Assembly: GCA_016919605.1 (NCBI GenBank)
Contig: JACXTQ010000389.1
Coordinates: forward strand, 1 to 5,130
Origin: Methylovulum sp.
GTDB lineage: Bacteria > Pseudomonadota > Gammaproteobacteria > Methylococcales > Methylomonadaceae
Length of the DNA: 5,130 bases
Direction of reading: 5' to 3'
Part shown: one piece after another, positions 3,915-5,130 of the stretch
How positions within the stretch are numbered: position 1 is the first letter of the stretch
Layout: the number at the start of each line of letters is the position of its first letter
Translations under genes and position numbers: made by a program
Notes under the pieces: model-generated
Told to the model about the DNA's origin: nothing
Databases searched by the model: none
What the model saw: the letters and a program-made list of their open reading frames with translations, nothing else

Positions 3915-5130
3915 ATGTTTACCGATGCCACCCATTATCTTGACCATAGCCACTCGCCCAGTGCGTCACACGCTATCCACTCCAACGCTTATGATTTAAA
4001 CAAAGCCATTAGCCAAGCCCAAGACACCATGTTGGGGCTGCAAAACAAAGACGGCTATTGGGTGTTTGAATTGGAAGCCGACTGCACCATTCCGTCCGAG
4101 TACATCATGATGATGCACTATATCGGCGAAATTGATGAGCTCTTACAAGCCAAAATTGCCAATTACTTGCGCTCACGGCAGTCCGAAGATGGCAGTTACC
4201 CCTTGTTTACGGGCGGCATAGGCGACTTAAGTTGCAGCGTCAAAGTTTATTACGCCCTCAAAATGGCCGGTGACGACATTAACGCCCCCCATCTTGTCCG
4301 CCTGAGAAACTATATCCTTAGCCAAGGTGGCGCGGCGAAAGCCAATGTGTTCACCCGTATCGCGCTGGCCATCTTCAAGCAACTGCCTTGGCGCGGCGTA
4401 CCTTACATTCCGGTCGAAATCATGCTGCTGCCCAAATGGTTCCCTTTCCATTTGGATAAGGTGTCTTATTGGTCACGGACGGTTATGGTGCCCTTGTTTA
4501 TCCTGTGCAGCTTAAAAGCCGAAGCCAAAAACCCACAACAAGTGGATATAGTGGAGTTGTTTGTCACCCATCCTGATAAAGAACGCCATTATTTCCCTGA
4601 GCGGACATTATTGAGCAAAATCTTTCTGGGGCTTGACCAATTGGGCAGGCTTACCCGTCCGCTGGTACCTAAAGCCATGCACCAGCTTGCGATAAAAAAA
4701 GCCTGTGACTGGTTTATTGAAAGAATGAACGGCGAAGATGGCTTAGGGGGAATTTTTCCGGCAATGGTCAACTCTTATGAAGCCTTGCTGTTAGTGGGCT
4801 ATCCTAAAGACCATGAGCTGGTAGTAACCGCCCGCAAAGCCATTGACAAATTGTTAGTGGTCAACGAATACGACGCTTATTGCCAGCGGTGCCTGTCACC
4901 TGTGTGGGAGACCGCACTGGGGGCCTTGGCGTTGCAAGAAGCTGACAAAGCCAAACCCGAAGCCAACCGTATCGCTACCCCCGCGTTGATCCGCGCTTAC
5001 AACTGGTTAAAATCCAAACAGTTGCGCGATGAACCGGGGGATTGGCGCATTGCCCGCCCTGAACTGGAAGGCGGCGGCTGGGCTTTCCAATTCGCCAACC
5101 CACATTATCCTGACGTTGATGACACGGCGA
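3915..5130 (+). CDS. shc: Squalene-hopene cyclase, N-terminal 405 residues (cut by window edge)
   Basis: The frame is open from the ATG at 3915 to the window end and gives 405 residues of a family usually around 650 long. The enzyme cyclises squalene to hopene and hopanol at the cytoplasmic membrane. QW-type repeats are visible at QNKDGYW (43-49), as a variant QSEDGSY (89-95), and around ELEGGGWAFQF (383-392). SPVWETALGALAL (328-340) corresponds to the SPVWDT active-site stretch of characterised cyclases, here with Glu in place of Asp. The last residues include the acid motif DVDDTA (400-405), whose aspartates protonate squalene, so the window stops just past the catalytic site. Segments such as LPWRGVPYIPVEIMLLPKWFPFHLDKVSYWSRT (157-189, shown in part elsewhere by family) fit the membrane-facing channel region. 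It is cotranscribed with sqs, its substrate supplier. Also named hpnF in some loci. An oxidosqualene cyclase is unlikely given the hopanoid context. Confidence 0.95.
   Translation, partial: MFTDATHYLDHSHSPSASHAIHSNAYDLNKAISQAQDTMLGLQNKDGYWVFELEADCTIPSEYIMMMHYIGEIDELLQAKIANYLRSRQSEDGSYPLFTGGIGDLSCSVKVYYALKMAGDDINAPHLVRLRNYILSQGGAAKANVFTRIALAIFKQLPWRGVPYIPVEIMLLPKWFPFHLDKVSYWSRTVMVPLFILCSLKAEAKNPQQVDIVELFVTHPDKERHYFPERTLLSKIFLGLDQLGRLTRPLVPKAMHQLAIKKACDWFIERMNGEDGLGGIFPAMVNSYEALLLVGYPKDHELVVTARKAIDKLLVVNEYDAYCQRCLSPVWETALGALALQEADKAKPEANRIATPALIRAYNWLKSKQLRDEPGDWRIARPELEGGGWAFQFANPHYPDVDDTA

Overview
The window carries part of a hopanoid (bacterial triterpenoid lipid) locus, laid out as two divergent gene groups around a 477-bp AT-rich control region. 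The content suggests a Gram-negative gammaproteobacterium, most likely a Methylococcales methanotroph. The reasons are a single eukaryote-like squalene synthase directly upstream of squalene-hopene cyclase, next to hpnH, an HpnM/MlaC-type periplasmic protein and an outer-membrane MlaA lipoprotein. The taxonomic placement is inferred from family resemblance and context and was not tested by a search.

Leftward (minus strand), from the centre: hpnH (2325-1216) encodes the radical SAM adenosylhopane synthase that starts side-chain building. A 292-bp spacer follows, holding several inverted repeats. Then come hpnM (923-300), an MlaC-family exported protein, and mlaA (287 to beyond position 1), an outer-membrane lipoprotein. 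hpnM and mlaA are 12 bp apart and surely co-transcribed; whether hpnH transcripts read through the spacer is open.

Rightward (plus strand): squalene synthase (2803-3903) and squalene-hopene cyclase (3915 to beyond 5130) are separated by 11 bp and form an operon. The window ends just after the cyclase's catalytic DVDD motif, so its C-terminal part is missing.

Together the genes describe a pathway: two farnesyl diphosphates give squalene (Sqs), squalene gives hopene/diploptene (Shc), and diploptene gives adenosylhopane (HpnH). HpnM and MlaA are candidates for moving hopanoids or phospholipids between the membranes. No mobile element, CRISPR array, tRNA or rRNA was recognised. The least explained parts are non-coding: a nested, multi-stem palindromic element upstream of hpnM (about 982-1100, possibly extending to 1206), and a 15-of-16-bp direct repeat beside each candidate promoter of the divergent region.
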